Shown here: positions 16,330 through 24,462 of the stretch, piece by piece
Numbering within the stretch: the first letter of the stretch is position 1
Layout of the letters: every line of letters begins with the position of its first letter
Assembly: GCA_031264015.1 (NCBI GenBank)
Contig: JAISET010000118.1
Coordinates: 1-34,751 of the forward strand
Source: Deltaproteobacteria bacterium
GTDB taxonomy: Bacteria; Desulfobacterota; Desulfarculia; Adiutricales; Adiutricaceae
Length of the DNA: 34,751 bases
Reading direction: 5' to 3'
Notes under the pieces: model-generated
Told to the model about the DNA's origin: nothing
Database searches by the model: none
The model's input: the letters and a program-made list of their open reading frames with translations, nothing else
Position numbers and translations under genes: made by a program

Positions 16330-19140
16330 ATGGCCAAAAATCTCCTCATCGTCGAGTCGCCGGCCAAGGCCAAGACCATCGGCAAATACCTGGGGCCCGA
16401 CTTCGAGGTCATGGCCTCGGTGGGCCACATCATCGACCTGCCCAAAAAACGCCTGGGCGTGGACATAGAGAGCGACTTCGCCCCCGAGTACGTGCCCATC
16501 GAGGGCAAGGAAAAGGTCATCAACAGTCTGAAAAAGGCCGCCAAGGGCAAGGAGGTCGTCTACCTGGGGCCCGACCCCGACCGCGAGGGCGAGGCCATCG
16601 CCTGGCACATCGCCGACAGCCTCGGCATGGGCAAGTTCAACTTTAAGAGGGTCCTCTTCCACGAGCTGACCCCCCAGGCGGTGGAGGCGGCCTTGAAGTC
16701 CCCGGTGGACCTCTCCAGGACCCGCTTCGACTCCCAGCAGACCAGGCGCATCCTCGACCGGCTGGTGGGCTACCTCATCTCCCCGGTCCTCTGGGAGAAG
16801 CTCAAAAGGGGCCTCTCGGCCGGCCGGGTCCAGTCGGTGGCCCTCAGGATCCTCGTGGAGAGGGAGAGGGTCATCCAGGCCTTCGCCCCGGAGGAATACT
16901 GGACGGTCTCGGGCTTTTTCAAAAGCGGCGACAAGGTCTTCGAGGCCCAGCTGAACAGGCGCGGGAACGAGAAAATCGACCTCAAAAACGAGGCCGAGGC
17001 CGGCCGGGTCCTCCGGGACCTCGACGGGGCCGGTTACGTCGTCGAGAGCCTGGTCGCCAAGGACCGCAAACGCTCCCCCTCGCCCCCCTTCACCACCTCC
17101 ACCCTGCAGCAGGCCGCCTTCAACCGGCACCGCTTCGACCCCGCCAAGACCATGCGCATCGCCCAGGCCCTCTACGAGGGGGTGGAGCTGCCCGGGGGCA
17201 CGGTGGGTCTGATAACCTACATGAGGACGGACTCCGTCCGGGTCAGCGACCAGGCCTCCCTGGAGGCCCGGGAGCACGCCAGAAAGAACTTCGGGCGCGA
17301 CTACGCGCCGGCCTCCGCCAACCGCTACGCCAACAAGAAAGGCGCCCAGGACGCCCACGAGGCCGTGCGCCCGTCCTCGGTGGAGCGCGCCCCGGACAAG
17401 CTCAGGGGCCAGATGGACCGGGAGCAGTGGCTGCTGTACGATCTCATCTGGCGGCGCTTCGTGGCCAGCCAGATGACCCCGGCCTCCGTCCGCCAGACCA
17501 CGGCCGACATAGCCGCGGGCGAATACCGCTTCCGGGCCACGGGCTCGGTCGTCACCTTCAAAGGCTTTCTGGCCGTCTACGACCCCATGACCGAGGAGGA
17601 CAAGAACACCCTCCCCCGGCTGGAGGAGGGGCAGCGGCTGGCCCTCGAGAAGATCGAGCCCCGCCAGCACTTCACCCAGCCCCCGGCCAGGTTCAACGAG
17701 GCCACCCTGGTCAAGGAGCTCGAGGAGAGGGGCATCGGGCGGCCCAGCACCTACGCCTCCATCATCTCCGTCCTGCGCGCCAAGGAATACGTCGAGGCGA
17801 GACGCGGGCAGCTGCGGCCCAGCGAGATGGGCATGATGGTCAACGACCTCCTGGTGGCCAGCTTTCCCCGGATCATGGACGTGGCCTTCACCGCCGACCT
17901 CGAGGAGGACCTCGACGAGATCGAGGAGGGCGGCGTCGGGCACCTGGAGGTCTTGAAGAAGCTCTACACCCCCCTGGCCGACAACCTCTCCACCGCCAAG
18001 GCCAGCATGCCCAACGTCAAGATCGCCGGGCTGCCCGTCGACGTGGCCTGCCCCGGCTGCGGGCAGAAGGGCGGCGTCTCCATCCGCTACGGCCGCAACG
18101 GCTTCTATCTCTCCTGCGCCGCCTGCGGGCACACGGCCGACTTCAGCCGCGACGAGAAGGGGAACCCCACCCCGGTGCCGCCCATCACCCTCGGGGAGGA
18201 GTGCTTCTGCGACGTCTGCGGCAAGCCCATGGTCCCCAAGAAAGGTCCCTACGGAAGCTTTCTGGCCTGCGCGGGCTACCCCGAGTGCCGCAACACCAAG
18301 CCCCTGACCCGCGACCGGGACGGCAACTATTCAGCCGCCTCCAAGGCCGACGTCCCCCCGCTCCCCGAGGGCATGGACCCCAGCTGCCCCAAGTGCGGCA
18401 GGCCCCTGGCCGTCAAACTCGCCAAAAAAGGCAACTACTTCATCTCCTGCACCGGCTACCCCAAGTGCCGCACGGCCTTCTCCTTCCCCACCGGCTTCAA
18501 GTGCCCCAAGCCCGGCTGCGGCGGGGACCTCTCCGAGAGGCCGTCCCGCAAGGGGGCCTTCTTCGGCTGCTCCAACTACCCGGAATGCCGCGTCATCATC
18601 AGCGGCACGCCCGCGGCCGAGCCCTGCCCCGAGTGCGACTTCCCCTACGTGGTCGTCTCCAACCGCAAGTCCGCCCAAGGCAAGAAGTACTGCCCCAACC
18701 CGGACTGTCCGACCAACTCCTACGAGGACAAGGAGCGCCCCTCCTCCCCCGCCTGGTTCGAGGGCCGGGCCTACGAAAACAAGGCCTCCTCCCCCGCCTC
18801 GAGGACCAGGACGGCCGCGGCCAAGACTTCGGCCGCCGCCAAAAAGACCGCCGTCATGACGGACGCCGACGCCGAGGCCAAGGCCGCCCCCAAAAAGACC
18901 GCCGCGGCCGGGACGACGACCAAAACGGCCGCCTCCAAAAAGACCGCCGCTGCCGGGACGACGACCAAAACGGCCGCGGCCGGAACCAGGACGGCCGCCA
19001 GGACGGCCGCCTCCAAGACCGCCGCCGCCAGGATCAAAAAGAGCCCGGCGGACGAGGACGGCGGGCCCGAGAAGCCCGCCGGGGCCGCGGCCGTCAGGAG
19101 GAGGCTCTCCGCCGTCAAGGGCGCGCCCGAGGACGACTGA
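16330..19140 (+). CDS. topA: DNA topoisomerase I with five zinc fingers and a Lys/Ala-rich tail
   Basis: Type IA topoisomerase that relaxes negative supercoils. 936 residues from ATG 16330 (MAKNLLIVESPAKAKTIGKYL); the upstream in-frame extension is not family-like. The TOPRIM domain has the acidic motif PDPDREGEAIAW, and the catalytic Tyr297 is in LITYMRTDSVR. From about residue 574 come five Cys4 zinc-ribbon modules: CPGCG..CAAC, CDVCG..CAGYPEC, CPKCG..CTGYPKC, CPKPGCG..CSNYPEC and CPECD..CPNPDC. After about residue 820 there is an unusual 110-residue tail of Lys/Ala/Thr (KKTAAAGTTTKTAA twice), like histone H1 C-termini and the basic tails of some actinobacterial TopA proteins. It probably adds nonspecific DNA grip. 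The gene is transcribed alone, with a strong stem-loop just after the stop. Confidence 0.97.
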   Translation: MAKNLLIVESPAKAKTIGKYLGPDFEVMASVGHIIDLPKKRLGVDIESDFAPEYVPIEGKEKVINSLKKAAKGKEVVYLGPDPDREGEAIAWHIADSLGMGKFNFKRVLFHELTPQAVEAALKSPVDLSRTRFDSQQTRRILDRLVGYLISPVLWEKLKRGLSAGRVQSVALRILVERERVIQAFAPEEYWTVSGFFKSGDKVFEAQLNRRGNEKIDLKNEAEAGRVLRDLDGAGYVVESLVAKDRKRSPSPPFTTSTLQQAAFNRHRFDPAKTMRIAQALYEGVELPGGTVGLITYMRTDSVRVSDQASLEAREHARKNFGRDYAPASANRYANKKGAQDAHEAVRPSSVERAPDKLRGQMDREQWLLYDLIWRRFVASQMTPASVRQTTADIAAGEYRFRATGSVVTFKGFLAVYDPMTEEDKNTLPRLEEGQRLALEKIEPRQHFTQPPARFNEATLVKELEERGIGRPSTYASIISVLRAKEYVEARRGQLRPSEMGMMVNDLLVASFPRIMDVAFTADLEEDLDEIEEGGVGHLEVLKKLYTPLADNLSTAKASMPNVKIAGLPVDVACPGCGQKGGVSIRYGRNGFYLSCAACGHTADFSRDEKGNPTPVPPITLGEECFCDVCGKPMVPKKGPYGSFLACAGYPECRNTKPLTRDRDGNYSAASKADVPPLPEGMDPSCPKCGRPLAVKLAKKGNYFISCTGYPKCRTAFSFPTGFKCPKPGCGGDLSERPSRKGAFFGCSNYPECRVIISGTPAAEPCPECDFPYVVVSNRKSAQGKKYCPNPDCPTNSYEDKERPSSPAWFEGRAYENKASSPASRTRTAAAKTSAAAKKTAVMTDADAEAKAAPKKTAAAGTTTKTAASKKTAAAGTTTKTAAAGTRTAARTAASKTAAARIKKSPADEDGGPEKPAGAAAVRRRLSAVKGAPEDD
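18892..18981 (+). repeat. 2 x 45-bp tandem repeat in the topA tail
   Basis: Units 18892-18936 and 18937-18981 are nearly identical and encode KKTAAAGTTTKTAAx. They are in frame, so copy-number change would only lengthen the basic tail. Confidence 0.9.
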
Positions 19141-19141
19141 G

Positions 19142-19173
19142 CCCCCGGCCCCCGCCCGGGCGCGGGCCGGGGG
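19142..19173 (+). terminator. Stem-loop after topA
   Basis: A perfect 10-bp GC stem, CCCCCGGCCC (19142-19151) with GGGCCGGGGG (19164-19173), starts one base after the topA stop. No T run follows, so it may be a Rho-assisted terminator or an mRNA 3' end stabiliser. Confidence 0.5.
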
Positions 19174-19501
19174 AGACCCGCCCGGCGGATAATTTGTTGC
19201 CATCGGCCGGGCAAAATAATATATAATGAGGAAGTCTCAAGGCGAGGCGTCGGGCCTGGACGTGACAAGGACGCTTCCTCGTTCGGTATATTCCCTAATT
19301 GTCCCCCCAAACGCCCCCGTCCCTTCGAGACCGCAACCAACGAATAATTTTACGACCGGCCTCGTCAGTCGAATATAAGGCCTCCCGAACCCGGGCCCGC
19401 CAAGCCCCGGCCCCTCAGGCCCCGGCGCCAAAGCCCCGGCCCCGCCTGACGGGGACGCTTTCGGCGCCTCCGGGACAAGGCGCCTTGTCCGGACCCGCGC
19501 C

Positions 19502-19581
19502 GGCGGCCCGTCCCATTGGCGGCCCGTCCCGTTGGCGGCCCGTCCCATGGGCGGCCCGTCCCATGGGCGGCCTGTCCTCCG
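19502..19581 (+). repeat. 5 x 16-bp tandem repeat
   Basis: The unit GGCGGCCCGTCCCATK is repeated at 19502, 19518, 19534, 19550 and 19566. Units 1-4 differ only in the last four bases; unit 5 is degenerate. The arrangement is phased and gapless. It lies just upstream of the candidate HIT-gene promoter. Confidence 0.9.
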
Positions 19582-19602
19582 ACGGCCTGAACACAACTTT
19601 AA

Positions 19603-19631
19603 TTGCCTTATTTTCTGTTTAGAAATTAAAT
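19603..19631 (+). promoter_or_regulatory. Weak candidate promoter of the HIT gene
   Basis: TTGCCT (19603-19608), 17 bp, TTAAAT (19626-19631), in an AT-rich patch. Each hexamer matches the consensus at four of six positions. Confidence 0.35.
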
Positions 19632-19645
19632 AGAATTAATTTTAT

Positions 19646-19667
19646 CTCTTAAGAGTGCGATTAAGAG
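19646..19667. promoter_or_regulatory. Inverted repeat ahead of the HIT gene, possible operator
   Basis: CTCTTAA (19646-19652), an 8-base gap, TTAAGAG (19661-19667). The first arm also lies in a perfect palindrome CTCTTAAGAG (19646-19655). It falls 15 bp downstream of the candidate -10 and 19 bp before the ATG, where a repressor or an mRNA hairpin could act. Confidence 0.4.
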
Positions 19668-19686
19668 ACTTTGACAGGGCGAACCC

Positions 19687-20106
19687 ATGACCAAGTGCAT
19701 CTTCTGCGAAATAGCCGACGGCCGCATCCCCTCCATCAGGGTCTACGACGACCCCGACTTCATCGTCTTCATGGACATCAACCCCGTCACCGCCGGCCAC
19801 TGCCTTTTGGTGACCAGAAAGCATTACGAGACCATGCTGGACGTGCCCGACGACCTGCTGGCCAGGGCCCTGCCCCTGGCCAGGACCATCGCCGAGGCCG
19901 CCACCCTGGGCGTCGGGGCCAGGGGCTTCAACATCATCAGCAACAACGGCGAGTGCTCCGGCCAGGCGGTGGCCCACTGGCACGTCCACGTCATCCCCAG
20001 GAGCGACATCAAGGAGCTCCCGTTAAAGCAGGGGGACCCGGCGGACCTGACCAGGCTGCCCTTCGTGGCCGACGCCATCAGGAGCAACCTCGAGACGGCC
20101 AAATAG
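19687..20106 (+). CDS. HIT-family (HINT-like) nucleotide hydrolase
   Basis: Histidine-triad proteins of the HINT branch hydrolyse purine nucleoside phosphoramidates and related AMP conjugates in the cytoplasm. 139 residues from ATG 19687, with AGGGCG about 7 bases upstream. Landmarks are the N-terminal CIFCEIADG (two Cys of a zinc site common in this branch), FMDINPVTAGHCLLVTRKHY, FNIISNNGECSGQAVAH and the triad His97-x-His99-x-His101 in HWHVHVIPR; His99 would be the nucleophile. Length is normal for the family. No operon partner: motA starts 413 bp later. Confidence 0.93.
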   Translation: MTKCIFCEIADGRIPSIRVYDDPDFIVFMDINPVTAGHCLLVTRKHYETMLDVPDDLLARALPLARTIAEAATLGVGARGFNIISNNGECSGQAVAHWHVHVIPRSDIKELPLKQGDPADLTRLPFVADAIRSNLETAK

Positions 20107-20519
20107 GCGGCGGGGCCCCGGGCGGCGGTCGGGCGGCCCGCGGCGGCGCGGAGGGCCCGCGGGGAGATTAGGGGCGTTTGACCGCCAAATATAGTGTCGC
20201 GGTAATTTTTTCGGGGCTTTGGAGAACAAATTAGACGAATTCATTTATCCAATTGAACCGGACGGCCGATTAGAATAACAGGCCGGGCCGTTTTCTTCCC
20301 CGGCGCGCCCGGCGAACGTTTGTTTCCCCGGCGGCCCCGGACCCGGCCGCCGCGGCCCCGGCGGCCGTCATGGCCGGTCCGGTCGGACCCGCGCGGTCTT
20401 TCGGCCGCCCGGGCCCGCCCCGGCCTTTGGCCGGCCCGGTCGAACGGGCTTTTCGGTGGCCTTTTCAAGTCTTTCGCTGGATACGGACAGCAAGTCGGGC
20501 AGTGATGGGAGTTTAAGAT
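20107..20519. other. HIT-motA spacer
   Basis: GC-rich except at 20180-20280, which is moderately AT-rich (ccaaatatagtgtcgcggt and onward). A TTGACC at 20178-20183 has no well-spaced -10, and no flagellar sigma-28 or sigma-54 motif is evident. No gene seen. Confidence 0.45.
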
Positions 20520-21374
20520 ATGCCTCCAGTAGGAATAATCGTAGTCATCGGTTGCGTCATCGGCGGCTACATGATGCACCACGGGGTGCTGGGGGTCCTG
20601 TGGCAGCCCAACGAGGTCATCATCATCTGCGGGGCCGCCTTCGGCTCGTTTCTGATCGCCAACCCCATGTCCCTCATCAAGGAGACCTTCGGCTCCATCC
20701 CCAAGATCATCCTGGGCAAGGAGCTGAAAAAAGACGCCTTCGTCGACCTCCTGCTGCTGCTCTACGAGTTTCTGTCCATCGCCCGCCGGGAGGGCATGCT
20801 GGCCCTGGAGGAGCACGCCAACAAGCCCGACTCCTCGGCCATCTTCTCCAAGTACCCCTCGATCTTGAAAAACCACCATCTAAAAGACTTCCTGGCCGAC
20901 AACCTGAAAGTGTTCGTCAGCGGCAACATAGAGCCGACGGAGTTTGAAAACCTGATGGACATCGACACCGACGCCCACGAGCACCACGGGCAGCAGGTGC
21001 CGACCGCCCTGACCACCGTCTCCGACTCGCTGCCGGGCCTGGGCATCGTCGCGGCCGTTCTGGGCATCATCACCACCATGGGGCTCATGAGCGAGCCGCC
21101 GGAAATATTGGGGGCCAGCGTCGGCGCGGCCCTCTGCGGAACTTTTTTGGGCCTGCTGCTGAGCTACGGGTACATGGCCCCCATGGCCAAGACCCTGGAG
21201 AACCAGGCCCACGACTTCGACAACATTCTGAAAGTCGGCAAGGCCGTCCTGGTCGCCTTCGCCAAGGGCCTGCCCCCGGTCATGGCCATCGAGTTCGCCC
21301 GCCGGGCCGTCCCCAGCCACTGTCGCCCCAGCTACGAGGAGATGGAGGAACTTCTGAAGTCGGTTAAGAAATAG
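20520..21374 (+). CDS. motA: MotA flagellar stator proton-channel subunit
   Basis: MotA pentamers surround a MotB dimer and convert ion flow into flagellar rotation at the inner membrane. 284 residues from ATG 20520 (GGGAG about eight bases upstream). Membrane helices lie near residues 3-22, 33-52, about 166-190 and 198-220. The large cytoplasmic loop carries REGMLALEEH, and the third helix region reads PGLGIVAAVLGIITTMG. The motif LPGLGIVAAVLGI and the cytoplasmic Arg/Glu residues are typical of the proton/sodium MotA/PomA family. It is followed 18 bp later by motB, so the two are cotranscribed. Confidence 0.95.
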   Translation: MPPVGIIVVIGCVIGGYMMHHGVLGVLWQPNEVIIICGAAFGSFLIANPMSLIKETFGSIPKIILGKELKKDAFVDLLLLLYEFLSIARREGMLALEEHANKPDSSAIFSKYPSILKNHHLKDFLADNLKVFVSGNIEPTEFENLMDIDTDAHEHHGQQVPTALTTVSDSLPGLGIVAAVLGIITTMGLMSEPPEILGASVGAALCGTFLGLLLSYGYMAPMAKTLENQAHDFDNILKVGKAVLVAFAKGLPPVMAIEFARRAVPSHCRPSYEEMEELLKSVKK

Positions 21375-21392
21375 CCGGATTTAGGCGCCACC

Positions 21393-22733
21393 ATGAGTGC
21401 TGACAAAAAAAGCCTCCCGATCGTCAAGAAGATCATCAAGAAAGGCCACGGCGGCCACCACGGCGGCAGCTGGAAGGTGGCCTACGCCGACTTCGTCACG
21501 GCCATGATGGCCTTCTTCCTGGTCATGTGGCTTTTGGCCATCTCCAGCCAGCAGGGGCGCGAGGCGCTGGCCGAGTACTACCAGAACCTGACCATGACCG
21601 ACGCCGTCTTCAACGGGGGCATGCCCGCCGCCTTCGACCCCTCCGCCGCCAACCCCGGCATCCTGGTGGGCGGCTGCTTCGAGCTGACCGCGAAGGGCGA
21701 GGAGCTCGAGGAGCGCGAGAAGGCCCTGGACGAGCGCGAGAAATCTTTTTCCGACCGCAGCGACGAGCGCCCCGACATGGGGGCGACCAGGCCCGCCGAC
21801 CGGCCCCAGGACCCGAGCCTGACCGACCTGCCCGAGGGCGAGGAGGGCGGCGAGGGCTCCACCCAGACGGGCGTGGCCCCGGGCGAGGGCATCGACTCGA
21901 GCGGAACCGCCCCGGGCGAGGGCCCCGGCTACCAGCCCGCGGCCGTCATCCCCGGCATGGGCTCCGGCACGGCCGAGCAGGCCAGGGCCGCCAAGGCGAG
22001 GCTCGCCCAGGACCTGATCAGCGCCGTGACGGCCAGCCTGGGCGGCGAGGGCCTCGAGGGCCAGTTCACCGTGGAGCAGGTCCAGGGCGGCTTGAGAATC
22101 CAGATCATGGACCGGGAGGGCCGGCCCATGTTCATCTCCGGCCAGCCCCGGCTCACCCCCCTGGCCCAGCTGATCCTGACCTCCGTGGCCGAGCGCCTGG
22201 TGACCATCCCCAACAGGCTGGCCGTCGAGGGCCACACCGACGCCGTGGCCACCTCCAGCCAGGAGCTGACCAACTGGGAGCTCTCCACGGCCCGGGCCTC
22301 CGCCGCCCGGCGCCTGCTGGCCCGCCACGGGGTGGCCGACGACCGCCTGACCATGGTGGCCGGCTACTCCTCCACCCAGCCCCTGCCCGGCACCAACCCC
22401 ACCGACCCCGTCAACCGCCGGGTGGCCGTGATGATCTGGGACGAGCCCTTCAACCCCGACTCCCTGCCCGCCGCCCCCGCGCCGCCGCAGAGACCGGCGA
22501 CCCCGCGGCCCCCCGCGGCCGGCTCCCCCGACCCGCCCGACGCCGCCAGGCCCTCCCCGCCCGCCGCCGCCAGGCCCGCCGCCCCCCCCGCCCGGACGCC
22601 CGCCCAGCCGGCCCGGCCCACCCCCGAGGCCCTGGAGCAGATGCTCCTCGACGAGACCCTCAGGCAGGCGGCCACCCCCGACACCGGCGCCCTGTCGCCC
22701 GCGCGCCCCTCCGACGGGAACGGCGGCCGATGA
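21393..22733 (+). CDS. motB: MotB flagellar stator subunit with long proline-rich tail
   Basis: MotB anchors the stator to peptidoglycan. The 446 residues exceed the usual 250-350. A basic N-terminus (KKGHGGHHGGSWKVAYADF) leads into one membrane helix holding the ion-binding Asp33 (YADFVTAMMAFFLVMWLLAI). A Glu/Asp/Gly-rich linker (about 95-205) follows. The C-terminal OmpA-like peptidoglycan-binding domain (about 215-350) has VEGHTDAV, TNWELSTARASAARRLL and PVNRRVAVMI. After the domain comes an extra ~90-residue Pro/Ala tail. The long linker and tail are the odd features; the core is intact. It follows motA by 18 bp. Confidence 0.94.
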   Translation: MSADKKSLPIVKKIIKKGHGGHHGGSWKVAYADFVTAMMAFFLVMWLLAISSQQGREALAEYYQNLTMTDAVFNGGMPAAFDPSAANPGILVGGCFELTAKGEELEEREKALDEREKSFSDRSDERPDMGATRPADRPQDPSLTDLPEGEEGGEGSTQTGVAPGEGIDSSGTAPGEGPGYQPAAVIPGMGSGTAEQARAAKARLAQDLISAVTASLGGEGLEGQFTVEQVQGGLRIQIMDREGRPMFISGQPRLTPLAQLILTSVAERLVTIPNRLAVEGHTDAVATSSQELTNWELSTARASAARRLLARHGVADDRLTMVAGYSSTQPLPGTNPTDPVNRRVAVMIWDEPFNPDSLPAAPAPPQRPATPRPPAAGSPDPPDAARPSPPAAARPAAPPARTPAQPARPTPEALEQMLLDETLRQAATPDTGALSPARPSDGNGGR

Positions 22734-22857
22734 CGACGGCCGGAGCCGGGGAGCGACGACGACGACAACGGCGACGGTCGGAACCGGACAGGAGGGACAT
22801 GAAAAGGCCGGCCGACGCCGGGCGGGCGTCCCCGCGGAAGCCTCCGGGAAGCCGGCC

Positions 22858-22899
22858 GGAGAAAGCTTGAGGCCGGCTGGAGAAGGCTTGAGGCCGGCA
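22858..22899 (+). repeat. 2 x 21-bp direct repeat before the YYD-repeat gene
   Basis: GGAGAARGCTTGAGGCCGGCW occurs at 22858-22878 and 22879-22899 with two mismatches. It lies just upstream of the extended -10 element and could be a regulator binding region. Confidence 0.8.
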
Positions 22900-22923
22900 G
22901 GCTATGTTTCCGGGAAAATTATG

Positions 22924-22932
22924 TGTTACAAT
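22924..22932 (+). promoter_or_regulatory. Extended -10 promoter of the YYD-repeat gene
   Basis: TG-t-TACAAT (22924-22932) with no good -35, that is, an extended -10 promoter. The predicted start near 22939 places the first RNA bases exactly at the left arm of the leader hairpin. Confidence 0.55.
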
Positions 22933-22941
22933 CGAGGGGTC

Positions 22942-23000
22942 GAGGGCCCCGTCCGGAGTCCCTTTCCGGACCCGGGGGCCCTCGGGGCCCCTTTTTTTTT
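22942..23000 (+). promoter_or_regulatory. Candidate transcription attenuator (alternative stems plus intrinsic terminator)
   Basis: Terminator: GGGGCCC (22975-22981), loop TCG, GGGCCCC (22985-22991), then nine T's (22992-23000). Competing stem: GAGGGCCCC (22942-22950) is perfectly complementary to GGGGCCCTC (22975-22983), with a nested GTCCGGA (22951-22957)/TCCGGAC (22965-22971) hairpin inside. The two structures share 22975-22981 and exclude one another. The T run abuts the Shine-Dalgarno GGAGGCGG (23001-23008). The pairings are read directly from sequence; the switch is inferred. Confidence 0.6.
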
Positions 23001-23010
23001 GGAGGCGGAC

Positions 23011-23523
23011 ATGAGAACGCACCTCTTTCCGACGTCTTTGGTCCTGCTCGCGGCCGTCTGCCTGCTGGCGGCGCCGCTGTATTTTTCCTCCCCGCTCGCG
23101 GCCCAGAAGATCAACTGTCTGGACAAGTCCGGAAGCTCCCCCGACTGCTTCCGGGACGACAAGTCCTCCAGCCGCACCAACTCCCGGACCGGCAGGACCA
23201 ACTATTACGACAAAAACGGGCGCCGCACCGGCCACAGCCAGGAGAGCGGCCGGGCCACCAACTACTACGACAACTCCGGCCGCCGGACCGGGCGCAGCCA
23301 GCAGTCCTCCAACGGCAACACCAGCTACTACGACAACCGGGGCGGCAGGACCGGCCGCAGCCATGAGGACAGCCGGGGCAACACCAGCTACTACGACAAG
23401 AACGGCTCCCGGACGGGCTCCAGCCGCGTCGACTCCAGCGGCCAGACCCGTTACTACGACTCCCGCGGCCGCCTGACCAAGACCTGCCGCACCACCTCCG
23501 GGGGCTCCACCACCTGCAGGTGA
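23011..23523 (+). CDS. Small exported YYD-repeat protein
   Basis: 170 residues from ATG 23011, with an excellent GGAGGCGG three bases upstream. Residues 1-32 form a signal peptide (LLAAVCLLAAPLYF...) with a likely cut at LAA|QK. The mature part has three Cys-containing spots (INCLDKS, PDCF, KTCR..TTCR) around five tandem ~20-residue repeats of the pattern xNYYDxxGRRTGxSxxxSxG. These resemble YD/RHS-like beta-hairpin repeats but are much shorter than RHS toxins. It is probably periplasmic or surface-exposed, and its function is unknown. Expression appears governed by the leader at 22942-23000. A terminator follows the stop. Confidence 0.8.
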   Translation: MRTHLFPTSLVLLAAVCLLAAPLYFSSPLAAQKINCLDKSGSSPDCFRDDKSSSRTNSRTGRTNYYDKNGRRTGHSQESGRATNYYDNSGRRTGRSQQSSNGNTSYYDNRGGRTGRSHEDSRGNTSYYDKNGSRTGSSRVDSSGQTRYYDSRGRLTKTCRTTSGGSTTCR

Positions 23524-23534
23524 GCGCGGGACGC

Positions 23535-23576
23535 GGCGCCGGACGCCGAACGTCGGACGTCGGCGGCGCCTGTTTT
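23535..23576 (+). terminator. Terminator after the YYD-repeat gene
   Basis: GGCGCCG (23535-23541) pairs with CGGCGCC (23564-23570), and an inner GACG/CGTC can extend the structure. TGTTTT follows. It begins 12 bp after the stop codon. Confidence 0.6.
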
Positions 23577-24462
23577 GGCGGACGCCGGCCGGCCTAAATT
23601 TTTGAGAAAAATTACTTTTACTTGCCTAAGTCTATAAGGAACTTTCGGGGCCGCCCGTCCGGCCCCATCCTTTTTCGCGGCGCGGCCGTTCGTCCGCGGC
23701 CCCCCGTCTGTCCGCGCCGGGGGCCCTCCCGCCGGCCCCCGTCCCCGGGCTGTCCGGCGCGTCCGAACAAGCGCCCGCCGGGGGACGCTTTCGAGGCCCC
23801 CCTTTCCGAACTCCCCTTTCCGAACTCCCCCGGCCAGGCTCCCCACGGCCGGACTCCTCTTTCCCGCCCCCGCCCGCCGGCCCGCCCGGCCGACTCCGCG
23901 CCTTAAACGCCAAACCGCATGCTCCGGGCCATGAGCCCCAAACCCAAAGTCCCGAAAGCTGCGCGCTTGTCAGGCGAACGTTCCCGCCGCGCCGGAGCCG
24001 CCGGCCGGGGACGCCGGGCGGGGAAGGCGGGCCTCCTCCCGCCGCCTTCCGCCCTTCGACCAAGCCCGCCGTCGTCGCCGGGGACGGCGCCGGACGGGCC
24101 TCCGGGGACCCGGCGGGCCCGATTCCCGGCCGGGGCGGGCCCGACTTTCCGTCCGGCGGGCCCGGGCGGGCCGGGGGGCGGGTCGAGCCGGCGGGGAAAG
24201 GGGACGGGACCGGGCCTGCCGGGCGGAACGGGAGGGCCCGGGGCGGTTTTTTTCCCCGAAAACGCCGGTCCTCGGGCGCCAGGGTGGACTTGCGCGAAGT
24301 CATGTTGTATTATAAGTTTATAAAATAAGGTGTTGGGCCAGATTTTCTTGTCCCAAAACCTCCGGGTCGCGCTCCTTTTCGTCTCCCCGGGCCGCGGCGC
24401 CAAGCGGCCTTCAGCCGGGGCCGCGCCGGCCGCGGACATGCAATATCCAGAGGCTAATGAAC
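23577..24462. other. GC-rich spacer before the DHH phosphoesterase, no gene seen
   Basis: Nearly 900 bp of very GC-rich DNA. The open frames on both strands are Pro/Arg/Gly-rich and lack ribosome-binding sites, so I treat them as noise. A direct repeat CTTTCCGAACTCCC occurs twice near 23801-23828. An AT-rich patch at 24300-24330 (tgtattataagtttataaaa) probably holds the promoter of the next gene, for instance TTGCGC (24290-24295) with TATAAG (24311-24316), though the spacing is short. Confidence 0.5.

Larger units (their letters stand above)
19174..19686. other. topA-HIT spacer
   Basis: No convincing gene. It contains a five-unit 16-bp tandem repeat (19502-19581), then an AT-rich 80-bp stretch with a weak promoter (19603-19631) and an inverted repeat (19646-19667) just upstream of the HIT gene. 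Confidence 0.5.

Noticed and set aside
23632-24303. Minus-strand 223-codon ORF in the spacer before the DHH gene
   Set aside because: Pro/Arg/Gly-rich, with equally long frames on the opposite strand and no Shine-Dalgarno sequence; compatible with noncoding GC-rich DNA.
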